Positions 17,337 through 26,564 of a DNA stretch of 64,000 nucleotides are shown piece after piece. Origin of the DNA: Endozoicomonas sp. NE40. GTDB taxonomy: Bacteria > Pseudomonadota > Gammaproteobacteria > Pseudomonadales > Endozoicomonadaceae. The stretch is taken from the NCBI RefSeq assembly GCF_040549045.1, contig NZ_JBEWTB010000002.1, positions 3,584,501 to 3,648,500 on the forward strand. The letters are read 5' to 3'. Numbering within the stretch: position 1 is the stretch's first letter; each line of letters begins with the position of its first letter. The notes beneath the pieces are model-generated. The model had not been told where the DNA came from. It did not search any database and saw nothing but the letters and a program-made list of their open reading frames with translations. A program made the position numbers and the translations under genes.

Positions 17337-19259
17337 TTACTGAGATTTACGCACTCGAATGTACCATTCGGACAGCAGACGTACTTGCTTCTCGGTATAA
17401 CCATAATCAACCATGCGGCTGACAAAGTCAGCGTGTTTGCGCTGATCGTCCTGAGAGCCTTTGGCGTTAAAGGAAATAACCGGCAGCAGGTCTTCAGTGT
17501 TAGAGAACATCTTCTTCTCAATCACGGTACGCATCTTCTCGTAACTTAACCAGCTTGGGTTCTTGCCATCGTGATTCGCCCGGGCGCGAAGGACGAAGTT
17601 AACGACTTCGTTACGGAAGTCTTTCGGGTTGGCGATACCGGCAGGCTTTTCGATCTTTTCCAGTTCGTCGTTCAGGGAAGCCCGGTCCAGAATATGACCG
17701 GTATCCGGGTCACGGAACTCCTGATCCTGAATCCAGAAGTCTGCATAGGTGATGTAACGGTCAAAAATATTCTGACCGTACTCGGAATAAGATTCCAGGT
17801 AAGCAGTCTGGATTTCCTTGCCCAGAAACTCTACATACTTCGGAGTCATATACTCCTTGATATAACGCATGTAGCGGTCTTGAACTTCTTCGGCATACTG
17901 CTGTTGCTCAATCTGTTGCTCCAGGACATACAACAGATGTACGGGGTTAGCGGCGACCTCGGTGGAGTCAAAGTTAAACACCTTGGAGAGAATCTTGAAG
18001 GCGAAACGTGTAGACAGACCTTCCATTCCTTCATCAACACCCGCGGCATCTTTGTACTCCTGTAAAGGCTTGGCGTTTGGATCGGTGTCCTTCAGATTTT
18101 CACCGTCGTAGACACGCATCTTGGAATAAATGGAAGAGTTTTCCGGTTCCTTGATACGCGACAGCGTGGTGAACTGAGCCAGCATCTTCAGAGTGTCTGG
18201 TGCGCAGGGAGCGTCTTTCAGCGAGCTGTGTTCCAGCAGTTTGTCATAAATCCGGATTTCTTCACTGACCCGTGTGCAGTAAGGCACCTTGACGATGTTG
18301 ACACGGTCAATAAAGGCTTCGTTGGTCTTGTTATTGCGGAAGGACTGCCATTCAGATTCGTTGGAGTGTGCCAGAATAACACCTTCATAAGGAATGGCAC
18401 CCATACCTTCGGTGCTGTTGTAGTTGCCTTCCTGAGTAGCGGTCAGCAGTGGATGCAGCACTTTAACCGGAGCCTTGAACATTTCCACGAATTCCATAAT
18501 GCCCTGGTTTGCATTACACAGAGCACCGGAGAAACTGTAGGCGTCCGGATCGTCCTGAGAGAATTCTTCCAGTTGGCGAATATCGACTTTACCGACCAGG
18601 CTGGAAATATCCTGATTGTTTTCGTCGCCGGGTTCGGTTTTGGCAACGGCAATCTGGTTCAGACGACTGGGGTAGAGTTTTACAACACGGAATTTAGAAA
18701 TGTCACCACCGTACTCATGGAGTCGTTTAACCGCCCATGGAGACATGATGTACTTCAGGTAACGACCGGGAATGCCGTACTCTTCGGTCAGGATTCTGCC
18801 GTCTTCTTCCGGGTTGAAAAGTCCCAGGGGGGATTCAAACACCGGAGAACCCTTGATGGCGTAGAACGGCACCTGCTCAATCAGTTGCTTGAGCTTTTCT
18901 GCCAGTGAAGACTTACCTCCGCCCACCGGACCCAGCAGATAGAGAATCTGCTTCTTCTCTTCCAGTCCCTGGGCAGCGTGCTTGAAGTAGGAAACAATCT
19001 GTTCTATGGCTTCTTCCATGCCATAGAACTCCTGAAACGTTGGGTAACGTTTGATGAGTTTATTGGAAAATATCCGGCTGAGTCTCGGGTCCCGGGCAGT
19101 GTCGATGACCTCTGGCTCGCCGATGGCTTCCAGCATTCGCTCTGCCGCATTGGCGTAGGCTCCGGGGTCCACCTTACAGAGGTCGAGATATTCCTGGAGG
19201 CTCATCTCTTCCTGCTGAGTGGATTCGAACCGTTGCTGATAGTGCTTGAATATAGACAT
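17337..19259 (-). CDS. prkA: PrkA/YeaG serine protein kinase
   Basis: The 640-residue protein matches the PrkA/YeaG family (E. coli YeaG is 644). The N-terminal AAA domain has Walker A GPVGGGKSS at about residues 110-118. The C-terminal PrkA kinase domain shows VILAHSNESEWQSFRNN and VPYCTRVSEEIRIYDKLL. It is a cytoplasmic kinase/ATPase induced by starvation and general stress, functioning with YeaH. The ATG at 19259 has a GGGGGAG about 12 bases upstream. It is the first gene of the minus-strand operon prkA-yeaH-spoVR, and a 360-base region upstream leaves room for its promoter. Confidence 0.96.
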   Translation of the reverse strand: MSIFKHYQQRFESTQQEEMSLQEYLDLCKVDPGAYANAAERMLEAIGEPEVIDTARDPRLSRIFSNKLIKRYPTFQEFYGMEEAIEQIVSYFKHAAQGLEEKKQILYLLGPVGGGKSSLAEKLKQLIEQVPFYAIKGSPVFESPLGLFNPEEDGRILTEEYGIPGRYLKYIMSPWAVKRLHEYGGDISKFRVVKLYPSRLNQIAVAKTEPGDENNQDISSLVGKVDIRQLEEFSQDDPDAYSFSGALCNANQGIMEFVEMFKAPVKVLHPLLTATQEGNYNSTEGMGAIPYEGVILAHSNESEWQSFRNNKTNEAFIDRVNIVKVPYCTRVSEEIRIYDKLLEHSSLKDAPCAPDTLKMLAQFTTLSRIKEPENSSIYSKMRVYDGENLKDTDPNAKPLQEYKDAAGVDEGMEGLSTRFAFKILSKVFNFDSTEVAANPVHLLYVLEQQIEQQQYAEEVQDRYMRYIKEYMTPKYVEFLGKEIQTAYLESYSEYGQNIFDRYITYADFWIQDQEFRDPDTGHILDRASLNDELEKIEKPAGIANPKDFRNEVVNFVLRARANHDGKNPSWLSYEKMRTVIEKKMFSNTEDLLPVISFNAKGSQDDQRKHADFVSRMVDYGYTEKQVRLLSEWYIRVRKSQ

Positions 19260-19619
19260 TTTTTTATTGGCTCCCCCGCCTGGCCTCTAGTGAACCTTTC
19301 GGCGTACTACTTTTATTTATGCTAGTTATTCTGTGTTGTCAGGGCGCATTTATTACCTCAGGGACCGAACGACAGTGGGTATGTATTTAATCCCTGTATC
19401 TCACTTTATAGAGATTGTAGGTACAAATGTCTATAGATTTTACTGGCTATTGTCAGCGGCTTTGATGCAGGGCAGGAAAGGAAAAAAAGGCTGAATACGT
19501 TTTCAGTTTTTGAGCAGATCGCTGGTGTTTTTTAAACCCGGGCCTGTTATCAATCAGGCTCAGGTTTATGTTGTGACAGTGCATTAACGGAGCCTGATGC
19601 GCCTTTGTCTGAATAGCCT
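19260..19619. other. 360-base intergenic region upstream of prkA
   Basis: This region carries the presumed prkA promoter and, near 19534-19567, an imperfect hairpin (AAACCCGGGCCTG with CAGGCTCAGGTTT) downstream of the acyltransferase gene. A 74-codon minus frame at 19453-19677 overlaps the acyltransferase end and has no supporting features. No clear -35/-10 pair was identified. Confidence 0.4.
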
Positions 19620-20471
19620 TTATGACCGTTTTCTGATCTTTTTTTTCAGTTTGAAACGGTCGTAATGCCATATCCATAACTCTGGATGGTTTTTGATCAC
19701 GGCTTCCATTTTGTGTATTAGTCGCTGTAGGTTGTGTTGAACACTGTCGTTGCGATTATCTTTCAGTTCAATGTCAAATCGTTCGAACCAGAGTTGCCAT
19801 TCACCATTCTCTGCCAGAGTGCAGTAATGGAACAGGATCGGGGTTTTGCTCAGCATAGCGGCATAAATGCCGCTGGCAGGGGCAGAGGTTTCCTGTCCAA
19901 AGAAAGTCACCGGCATTTCTTTGGCACGCATGTCGCTGTATAGAAAGACGGCGTATTTCTGTTTAATGGCCTGAAGTACGGCTGTCGGGTTGCCCCGCTG
20001 AATAAACTGAATACCTGCGCGTTGCAGGGCAGAGCGTCCCAGACTGTTCAGCCACGGACTTTGTTTGCCAGCACCAATAACGGTTTTAGTGTGAATACCC
20101 GCCCGGGTCAGCGCCATGGTTCCCAGGTCGGGAGGTCCTGTATGCAGCGATATGATAATAACGCCCCGGTCTTCAGCAACCGCTTCCTGAACAGTGGTCA
20201 GGTCATGCAACTGATAGCTGATGTGCTTTAAACGGGGAAGCGACAGGGCATAGTTAAGGCTGTGCCGGGCGGATGCCCTGGCTATCTGGTGGCTGTGCTG
20301 AGGTTCCGTATCAGGCAGTGCCAGCTTGATGGAGGCTCTGGCAATGTGTCCTTTCTGCCGGTCCAGCAACCATGCGCCGAATTGACTCATACCGTTCCAG
20401 AACACGTCAGGCAGGTATGAGAGAGCCATAACGGTTCTCTCTGCAGCAACTTCCTTCCAACTTGTAAACAT
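19620..20471 (-). CDS. Lysophospholipid/lipid A acyltransferase, LpxL/HtrB family
   Basis: The 283-residue inner-membrane-associated enzyme belongs to the bacterial lipid A acyltransferase family (PF03279), which moves an acyl chain from acyl-ACP to a lipid A precursor or related lipid. The catalytic H-X4-D motif is seen as HTGPPD in IIISLHTGPPDLG (about 107-112). FLYSDMRAKEMPVTFFGQ is the next family block. It is somewhat shorter than LpxL (306), and the N-terminal helix is weakly hydrophobic. It could be a secondary acyltransferase rather than the essential LpxL. It is a single gene, divergent from the TauE/SafE gene. Confidence 0.82.
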   Translation of the reverse strand: MFTSWKEVAAERTVMALSYLPDVFWNGMSQFGAWLLDRQKGHIARASIKLALPDTEPQHSHQIARASARHSLNYALSLPRLKHISYQLHDLTTVQEAVAEDRGVIIISLHTGPPDLGTMALTRAGIHTKTVIGAGKQSPWLNSLGRSALQRAGIQFIQRGNPTAVLQAIKQKYAVFLYSDMRAKEMPVTFFGQETSAPASGIYAAMLSKTPILFHYCTLAENGEWQLWFERFDIELKDNRNDSVQHNLQRLIHKMEAVIKNHPELWIWHYDRFKLKKKIRKRS

Positions 20472-20726
20472 ATATTTATATTAATTAGTGGGCATTACTA
20501 GAACTAAAAAGTGTAAGATATCCTGACCAGAAGTCATAATTCTGTGAAACAATAACGGCGTAATAAATGATAACCCCTGTGAAAAGACAAAGGTTATAAA
20601 AAAACGTCTTTAGCCGATAATAGACTGATTAAGCTGAATTTTTTGAACTTCCCGGCTTATCTCAAGTTCACTGTTGTGTACATTGATACGGTTCCCGGTC
20701 GTGGATAAGCCAGTCAGGATGGTTGC

Positions 20727-21512
20727 ATGGTATTTTTGTCTTATTTGATTTTGGGGGCGTTGGCAGGCACGCTGGCTGGCCTGTTTGGTATTGGTGGTGG
20801 GCTTATTATTGTACCGGTTCTGGTTTTCAGCTTTGAAATCCAGGGGCTTCCATCCGAAATTCTGACTCACCTGGCAGTGGGTACTTCACTGGCGACCATC
20901 GTTGTAACATCCCTCAGTTCGATTCGTGCGCACCATGCCAAAGGTTCTGTGCGCTGGTCGATTTTTCTTCTGATGGCCATCGGTATTCTGCTGGGTGCCT
21001 GGTTTGGGGTTTATACCGCCATCCAGATGTCCGGTGCCGTGTTGCAGAAGACGATCGGCATTTTCGCCATCCTCATTGCCATCAAAATGTGGATAGGCTT
21101 CAAAGCCAGAGATGGCAGTCATATTCCATCGCGCCCCACCTTTGTCAGCGCCGGTATTTTTATTGGCTGGGCTTCCAGTATCTTCGGGATTGGCGGAGGT
21201 ACGCTGTCTGTTCCTTTTCTGCGTAAATGCAATCTTCAGATGCCTGAGGCGGTTGGAACCTCAGCGGCCTGTGGTTTACCCATTGCCCTGATGGGGGCGC
21301 TGGCCAATATGTTTATGGGGCAGGGTAACGACCAGCTCCCGGCAATGACAACGGGGTATGTCTATTGGCCTGCATTTCTGGGCATTGTGCTGACCAGCAT
21401 GTTGTTTGCCCGTTATGGTGCCAGACTGGCGCATCATCTGTCGGCAGAGGTTCTGCAAAAGTTGTTTGCTGTTTTTCTTTTGCTGGTAGGGACAGAGTTT
21501 CTGATTCTTTGA
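20727..21512 (+). CDS. TauE/SafE (TSUP) family sulfite/anion exporter
   Basis: The 261-residue integral membrane protein has about eight hydrophobic helices. It contains the two TSUP repeat signatures: GTLAGLFGIGGGLIIVPVL near the N-terminus and GWASSIFGIGGGTLSVPFL in the second half. Family members move sulfite, sulfoacetate or other organosulfur anions; the substrate cannot be assigned. The ATG at 20727 follows an AGGA-containing site. It lies 76 bases before lgt and could be co-transcribed with lgt and thyA. Confidence 0.88.
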   Translation: MVFLSYLILGALAGTLAGLFGIGGGLIIVPVLVFSFEIQGLPSEILTHLAVGTSLATIVVTSLSSIRAHHAKGSVRWSIFLLMAIGILLGAWFGVYTAIQMSGAVLQKTIGIFAILIAIKMWIGFKARDGSHIPSRPTFVSAGIFIGWASSIFGIGGGTLSVPFLRKCNLQMPEAVGTSAACGLPIALMGALANMFMGQGNDQLPAMTTGYVYWPAFLGIVLTSMLFARYGARLAHHLSAEVLQKLFAVFLLLVGTEFLIL

Positions 21513-21588
21513 GGCAGATATACTTGGTATCCGGTATTCTGTAAGCTTTCGCTTTTTTTAACCTCCAATCAGAGAACTGGAATCGCCC

Positions 21589-22449
21589 GTGATCCCCTAC
21601 CCAGATATCGACCCCGTCCTGTTCAGTCTTGGTCCGTTAAGCATTCGCTGGTATGGACTTATGTACCTTGTTGGTTTTGCCGGAGCCTGGTGGCTGGGCA
21701 TTTATCGTGCCAGAAAGTCTAATGGTCTGTGGAGTGAAGAGCAGATTGGTGATCTGGTGTTCTATGGCGCAGTGGGCGTAATTCTTGGTGGGCGCTTTGG
21801 TTATGTGGTGTTTTACAATTTTGACCACTTCCTGAGAGACCCTGCCTGGCTGTTCCGGGTATGGGAAGGCGGCATGGCTTTTCACGGTGGTCTGCTGGGG
21901 GTACTGCTGGCCATGTATCTGTTTGGCAGAAAGCAGGGCAAGAGCTTTTTCCAGATGACCGACTTTATCGCTCCCATGGTGCCTTTAGGCCTTGGTGCCG
22001 GACGCATCGGCAACTTTATAGGTGGTGAACTCTGGGGGCGTGTGAGTGATGTGCCATGGGCCATGGTATTTCCTACCGATCCGTCCCAGCTGCCAAGGCA
22101 CCCGTCCCAGCTGTACCAGTTTTTCATCGAAGGTGTTGTACTGTTCTCTGTACTCTGGTGGTTTTCATCCAAACCCCGGCCCAGAATGGCAGTGTCGGGT
22201 CTGTTCCTGATTATCTACGGTCTTGGACGCTTTATGGTTGAATTTGTGCGTCAACCGGATGAGCAGCTCGGTTTTATTGCGTTTGACTGGCTGACAATGG
22301 GGCAGTTGCTATCTACCCCAATGATCATTCTGGGTGTAGCATTTATGGTTATTGGTTATTCTAAATACCCTCTGGTAAATGGTCAGAACCAAGACGACCT
22401 GACCTGGCTAAAACAGCACCCAGCGGCTAAAAACGGACTGAAGAAATGA
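21589..22449 (+). CDS. lgt: Prolipoprotein diacylglyceryl transferase
   Basis: Lgt transfers diacylglycerol from phosphatidylglycerol to the lipobox cysteine of prolipoproteins, the first step of lipoprotein maturation in the inner membrane. The 286 residues (E. coli 291) have seven helices and the Lgt signature GAGRIGNFIGGELWGR (about 142-157), which includes the essential Arg and Asn. YGLMYLVGFAGAWWLG near the start and YGLGRFMVEFVRQPD near the end are also family blocks. The start is GTG at 21589. The stop overlaps thyA by 4 bases (ATGA), the arrangement seen in many gammaproteobacteria. Confidence 0.96.
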   Translation: MIPYPDIDPVLFSLGPLSIRWYGLMYLVGFAGAWWLGIYRARKSNGLWSEEQIGDLVFYGAVGVILGGRFGYVVFYNFDHFLRDPAWLFRVWEGGMAFHGGLLGVLLAMYLFGRKQGKSFFQMTDFIAPMVPLGLGAGRIGNFIGGELWGRVSDVPWAMVFPTDPSQLPRHPSQLYQFFIEGVVLFSVLWWFSSKPRPRMAVSGLFLIIYGLGRFMVEFVRQPDEQLGFIAFDWLTMGQLLSTPMIILGVAFMVIGYSKYPLVNGQNQDDLTWLKQHPAAKNGLKK

Positions 22450-23279
22450 AACAGTATCTGGACCTTCTGCGTCATGTTAAAGAACATGGCACGTTCAAAT
22501 CGGATCGTACCGGCACCGGCACCTACAGTGTATTCGGATACCAGATGCGTTTTAATCTGGCGGATGGTTTTCCACTGGTCACCACCAAGAAATGTCACCT
22601 GCGCTCCATTATTCATGAGTTGCTGTGGTTTTTGAAAGGCGACACCAATATTGGTTACCTGAAAGAAAACGGTGTTCGCATCTGGGACGAATGGGCAACG
22701 GAAACCGGTGACCTGGGTCCTGTATACGGCAAACAGTGGCGCAGCTGGGAAGGCCCGAACGGTGAAGTGGTGGATCAGATTCAGTGGTTGCTGGATGAGA
22801 TCAAAAAGAACCCGGACTCCCGCCGCCTGGTGATCAGCGCCTGGAACCCAACGGTTCTGCCGGATGTGAAACATTCACCGAAGGAAAATGCCGCCATGGG
22901 CAAGCAGGCACTGCCACCCTGTCACTGTCTGTTCCAGTTCTATGTGCTGGATGGCAAATTGTCCTGTCAGCTCTATCAGCGCAGTGCCGATATTTTTCTG
23001 GGCGTGCCATTTAACATTGCATCCTATGCGTTGCTGACGATGATGATTGCTCAGGTGTGTGGGCTGGAACTGGGTGAGTTTGTACACACCTTTGGCGATG
23101 CGCATATCTACTCTAACCATCTGGAACAGGTTGATGAGCAGCTGTCCCGTGAGCCTCTGCCATTGCCAACCATGAAGCTGAACCCGATGGTAAAGGATCT
23201 GTTTGAATTCACCATTGATGATATTGAGCTGGTGGATTATCAGGCGCATCCGCATATTAAGGCAGTTGTTGCGGTATAA
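22446..23279 (+). CDS. thyA: Thymidylate synthase
   Basis: ThyA methylates dUMP to dTMP using methylene-tetrahydrofolate. The 277 residues (E. coli 264) show the folate/dUMP-binding blocks: FKSDRTGTGTYSVFG, SRRLVISAWNP, the catalytic cysteine in LPPCHCLFQFYV, QLYQRSADIFLGVPFNIASY and DAHIYSNHLEQV. An insertion of about a dozen residues lies between ISAWNP and the catalytic loop (HSPKENAAMGKQA), as in some other ThyA proteins. It is translationally coupled to lgt through a 4-base overlap. Confidence 0.97.
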   Translation: MKQYLDLLRHVKEHGTFKSDRTGTGTYSVFGYQMRFNLADGFPLVTTKKCHLRSIIHELLWFLKGDTNIGYLKENGVRIWDEWATETGDLGPVYGKQWRSWEGPNGEVVDQIQWLLDEIKKNPDSRRLVISAWNPTVLPDVKHSPKENAAMGKQALPPCHCLFQFYVLDGKLSCQLYQRSADIFLGVPFNIASYALLTMMIAQVCGLELGEFVHTFGDAHIYSNHLEQVDEQLSREPLPLPTMKLNPMVKDLFEFTIDDIELVDYQAHPHIKAVVAV

Positions 23280-23476
23280 ACGTATAAACAGCTTCGGTAT
23301 AACCGCTCAACACCGGGCTTAACAGGCTTTCAGGCCCGGTGTCACTCGATTCAGGTGGCGGACAGGATAGTTAGCCACCCTGACCATTCAGTTATTTTCC
23401 TGATCATATATGAAATTTGCTGGCCATTTTGTTGTCCATCTTTTATTCGATTCAAAAGGAAAATACAGGGTCGGTT

Positions 23477-25195
23477 ATGCAAATTTCCGGTACAGAGAGT
23501 CCACCGTGTTCCGTTAGTGAGGTGGCTGCTTACAGTCAGGGTCAAAATGAAGGGCATGAAAGTAGCGTTGCTTTTGGTAAGGAAGTCCGCGCCCTGCTGA
23601 CTGGTCCGCCTGTAGAGAATTGCGGTACAAAAGAGCATTCAGAGCCCTCTCAATTTCAAACGAAGGTCTTGCCTCCTCGTATTCCAGTCCATACATTCAT
23701 ACAAAATGCTAAGGATCAGAAGCGCATTGATGCAGGTTTAGAAATTCGGAGCCTGCTGGACAGATCACACACTCCGCTTACCCGAAGCCAGACAAAGCCT
23801 CCATCTGGAGATGCCCCGGTCAAAGTAGAGCTGCCCGACAGTACGGAAGACTCTTCCATTTCAAAAGCCCCGTTTGTATCCGTCAGAGGCTCAGAGATTG
23901 ACGGCAAAGGTGCGTTTGCAGATAAAAGCTTTGCGGCTGGTGAAAAGGTGGGTGAATATACGGGGAAGATAGTACTCTCACATTTTTGTAAACCACACCC
24001 TGAACATTTTTATGTTGTTGAAATTGAAGAAGAAGACCTTGAACGAGACAATATTGATGAAAAAATTCAATATCTGAACAATGATACGTTCGTCGTATGG
24101 TCTGGCGTTGACCTTAAAGGCACACCCATGGAGTTCGGTATCAATGGCACTTCAACGATAAGGTATTTAAACCATTCTAAAGAACCCAATGTGGAGTTAA
24201 AGATAGATTTCAAGGGTTCTGAAGCAACCTGGTCAGAAAAAGATAAAATAAAAGTCAACGTCATGGCCATCCGCAATATAAACAGTGGAGAGGAGTTATG
24301 CTTTGATTACCTGTATGGGAATAAAAAAAGAATAAATTTCAAAAAAAATCTCGTTATGGATGTTGATGATTTTAAAGGAGCAAGACATACCATCGAATCT
24401 ATATTGCCCGTCGCTATTTTTGGTAAAAAAGGCTATGTCATTGAACAGGGGGAAAAGCGTAAACTCTGTATTGATCAAGGACCCATAGAAAGTATCATTA
24501 AAAGAATACGGCAAACCGAAAAGGTTGCTGAAAAAGCCGGAGTATCAATCGATGTCCTCAATGCTACTACGAGAAAATCTTTCCATAGAAGCATGTCCGA
24601 AGATAAATGGAACCGTTACGGTGATTTCTGGAATTACATCAGCTCTGATGGGGACAGGGAGCTGGATAACGAAAATGAACAGATCCTGAAAGAGCTGATC
24701 GATGACCTCAATAATGAGGGCGAGGAGCAGGAATACCGGTTGAAACTTCTGCATACCACAGAGTACTTCTGGGTTGTGGACAATATGGTGGGTGACTGGA
24801 AAACCCGTATCAAACCAAAAACGCAGGCGATAAGAAATACAGCGACAGCCGCAGGTGTTACTGAAAACCTTCTGAAGGCAGAAAAATTATCGGACTTTCA
24901 TGACGAAAAGGAACTCTCTGATAAAGTCTGGCGACTTTGTGCAAATCAGTGGAACCGTCTTGTCGATGAGGGTCAAGGCCTGACTGATTGTGATCGTAAG
25001 GCACTAAAAGAAATACGGGAGCTTGTTTCAGAACACAGTAAACTGAGTAGAGCGCTGAAAAATAAACTCAGGCATACAACCAATGTCTTATGGGCAGAAG
25101 CAGGCTACTCAGTGGACTGGCAGCTTTATGCTTCCAGCATTGAACCCCGGACTGCTGTGAGCCGCAAGAAAAGCCGTAAGAAGAAAAGAACGTGA
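23477..25195 (+). CDS. SET-domain protein with tandem C-terminal repeat; candidate host-directed methyltransferase
   Basis: The 572-residue protein has three parts. Residues 1-130 are low-complexity and probably unstructured. A SET lysine methyltransferase domain spans about 131-282 (GKGAFA, then RYLNHSKEPNVEL with the SAM-binding NHS, then GEELCFDY with the catalytic Tyr). The C-terminus holds two diverged ~105-residue repeats (338-441 and 443-548), each with A-x2-AGV, a W-rich middle, LKE and HTT-x4-W. A GNKK follows the SET core instead of an obvious cysteine post-SET cluster. The ATG at 23477 with AGGG upstream is preferred over a TTG at 23417. Bacterial SET proteins such as Legionella RomA methylate host chromatin; a similar role is inference. 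It is AT-richer than its neighbours and stands alone. Confidence 0.8.
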   Translation: MQISGTESPPCSVSEVAAYSQGQNEGHESSVAFGKEVRALLTGPPVENCGTKEHSEPSQFQTKVLPPRIPVHTFIQNAKDQKRIDAGLEIRSLLDRSHTPLTRSQTKPPSGDAPVKVELPDSTEDSSISKAPFVSVRGSEIDGKGAFADKSFAAGEKVGEYTGKIVLSHFCKPHPEHFYVVEIEEEDLERDNIDEKIQYLNNDTFVVWSGVDLKGTPMEFGINGTSTIRYLNHSKEPNVELKIDFKGSEATWSEKDKIKVNVMAIRNINSGEELCFDYLYGNKKRINFKKNLVMDVDDFKGARHTIESILPVAIFGKKGYVIEQGEKRKLCIDQGPIESIIKRIRQTEKVAEKAGVSIDVLNATTRKSFHRSMSEDKWNRYGDFWNYISSDGDRELDNENEQILKELIDDLNNEGEEQEYRLKLLHTTEYFWVVDNMVGDWKTRIKPKTQAIRNTATAAGVTENLLKAEKLSDFHDEKELSDKVWRLCANQWNRLVDEGQGLTDCDRKALKEIRELVSEHSKLSRALKNKLRHTTNVLWAEAGYSVDWQLYASSIEPRTAVSRKKSRKKKRT

Positions 25196-25198
25196 GAC

Positions 25199-25221
25199 GA
25201 GGTGGGCATCATGCCCACCTC
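25199..25221 (+). terminator. Hairpin between convergent SET and M20 genes
   Basis: Nine-base arms (25199-25207 and 25213-25221, GAGGTGGGC/GCCCACCTC) with an ATCAT loop start 3 bases after the SET stop. The T-run is weak (CTGTTTTGAC, 15 bases later). It is probably a shared terminator for the two converging genes. Confidence 0.5.
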
Positions 25222-25271
25222 ACCGACAGTCTGTTTTGACTACCAGTCTATTTTAACTATCGACCTGCGCT

Positions 25272-26411
25272 TCAGGCTTTTTCTGCAATATTGATGATTA
25301 CATTGCGCAGCAGTTCCAGACGCTTGGCAATGGAGCCCAGCACCATGAATTCATTGCGGCTGTGCATTGCACCACCAATAGGTCCCAGACCGTCAACGGT
25401 AGGAACGCCCAGAGAGCCGGTCAGGTTAGCGTCAGAACCGCCACCAACGGCCTGCCAGGTGATAGGCAGATCGATGTCTTTACCGGTTTCTTCGATCAGG
25501 GCCATCAGCTTTTCAGAGTCTTCGTTTGGCGTGAACGCAGGCTTGTAAGCTTTGCGGATCAGGTTGATGCTGATGCCTTCCAGAGACGGGTTAGCGACCA
25601 TGTCGGCAATCTTCTGTTCCAGGGCAGCGTAAGCGTCGTTGTCCCAGAAACGGATGTCCAGATCGGTAGAAGCAAAGTCAGGCACGACGTTGCTGCCAGT
25701 ACCACCTTTGACCGTACCAAAGTTCAATGTGGTGCCGGTTTCGAAATTGGTTTCCGGGTTCAGGGTGCTGATCCAGTGCGCCAGTTCAGTGATGGCGGAA
25801 ACACCTTTCTCAGGCTCATTACCAGCGTGTGCTGCCTTACCGTTGAACTCGATAACGTAGTGAGCCATACCTTTACGGGCTTTAACCAGAGAACCGTCGG
25901 CACGGGCTGCCTCGGCCACCAGAACGCACTTGCTCTTTTTAGCGACAGCCTTGAGCCACTCACCGGAGAAAGTAGAACCTGTCTCTTCATCCGGGTTCAT
26001 AACGACAGCAATGTTCAGGCGATCCATAACATCTTCCGGCAGGGAGCTTACCGCCAGGAATATGTTCAGCAGACCGGATTTCATGTCGGCGCAGCCAGGA
26101 CCATAGGCTTTTTCATCGTCATGGGTCAGGGACCATTCAGCCACAGTGCCTTCAGGGAAAACGGTATCCATGTGACCAATCAGCATGATGTCAAACTGCT
26201 CAGCTTCTGGCTTATTGGTGACCAGCAGACCCGGACCTACCTGTTCGCCAAAGTCTTCGCGAGTTACCTGCCAGCCGATGTTTTCATACTTTTCAGTCAT
26301 CATGTCAGCGATTCTGGCAACACCTGCAGGCGTGTTAGTACCGCAGTCAATGTTAACCAGTGGCTTCAGTTCTTCGAGATAGGCTTCGAGCTTGAATTCT
26401 TTAGAAGTCAT
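25272..26411 (-). CDS. M20-family metallopeptidase, glutamate carboxypeptidase (CPG2)-like
   Basis: The 379-residue enzyme belongs to the zinc-dependent M20 family. The metal ligands are visible: H in IGHMDTVFP, the bridging D in GPGCADMKSG, the catalytic/ligand glutamates in NPDEETGS, and the C-terminal H in GAMHSRNEF. The dimerisation domain carries GMAHYVIEFNGKAAHAG. The domain order and the motifs resemble carboxypeptidase G2, which removes C-terminal glutamate, but peptide, acyl-amino-acid or folate substrates are all possible. No signal peptide is apparent, unlike CPG2. It is a single gene, divergent from the hydrolase at 26565. Confidence 0.85.
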   Translation of the reverse strand: MTSKEFKLEAYLEELKPLVNIDCGTNTPAGVARIADMMTEKYENIGWQVTREDFGEQVGPGLLVTNKPEAEQFDIMLIGHMDTVFPEGTVAEWSLTHDDEKAYGPGCADMKSGLLNIFLAVSSLPEDVMDRLNIAVVMNPDEETGSTFSGEWLKAVAKKSKCVLVAEAARADGSLVKARKGMAHYVIEFNGKAAHAGNEPEKGVSAITELAHWISTLNPETNFETGTTLNFGTVKGGTGSNVVPDFASTDLDIRFWDNDAYAALEQKIADMVANPSLEGISINLIRKAYKPAFTPNEDSEKLMALIEETGKDIDLPITWQAVGGGSDANLTGSLGVPTVDGLGPIGGAMHSRNEFMVLGSIAKRLELLRNVIINIAEKA

Positions 26412-26564
26412 TCGGGTTTTAGCCCCTTATGGGAATGAGTAACATGTGAAGGGTAATGAATTGCTGACTGTATACTTTTTGATCTAAGTCAAAAAATAGT
26501 GAGTAAACCTGAAAGATAAGTAGAATTGCGAAGAAAACAGAAAGCAATATAGGAACTCTCCAGT

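Noticed and set aside
19453..19677. 74-codon minus-strand frame downstream of the acyltransferase
   Set aside because: Overlaps the acyltransferase end, low-complexity basic composition, no ribosome site.
25362..26438. 358-codon plus-strand frame opposite the M20 peptidase
   Set aside because: Mirror of the peptidase codons; the peptidase has all metal ligands and the plus frame has no recognisable sequence.
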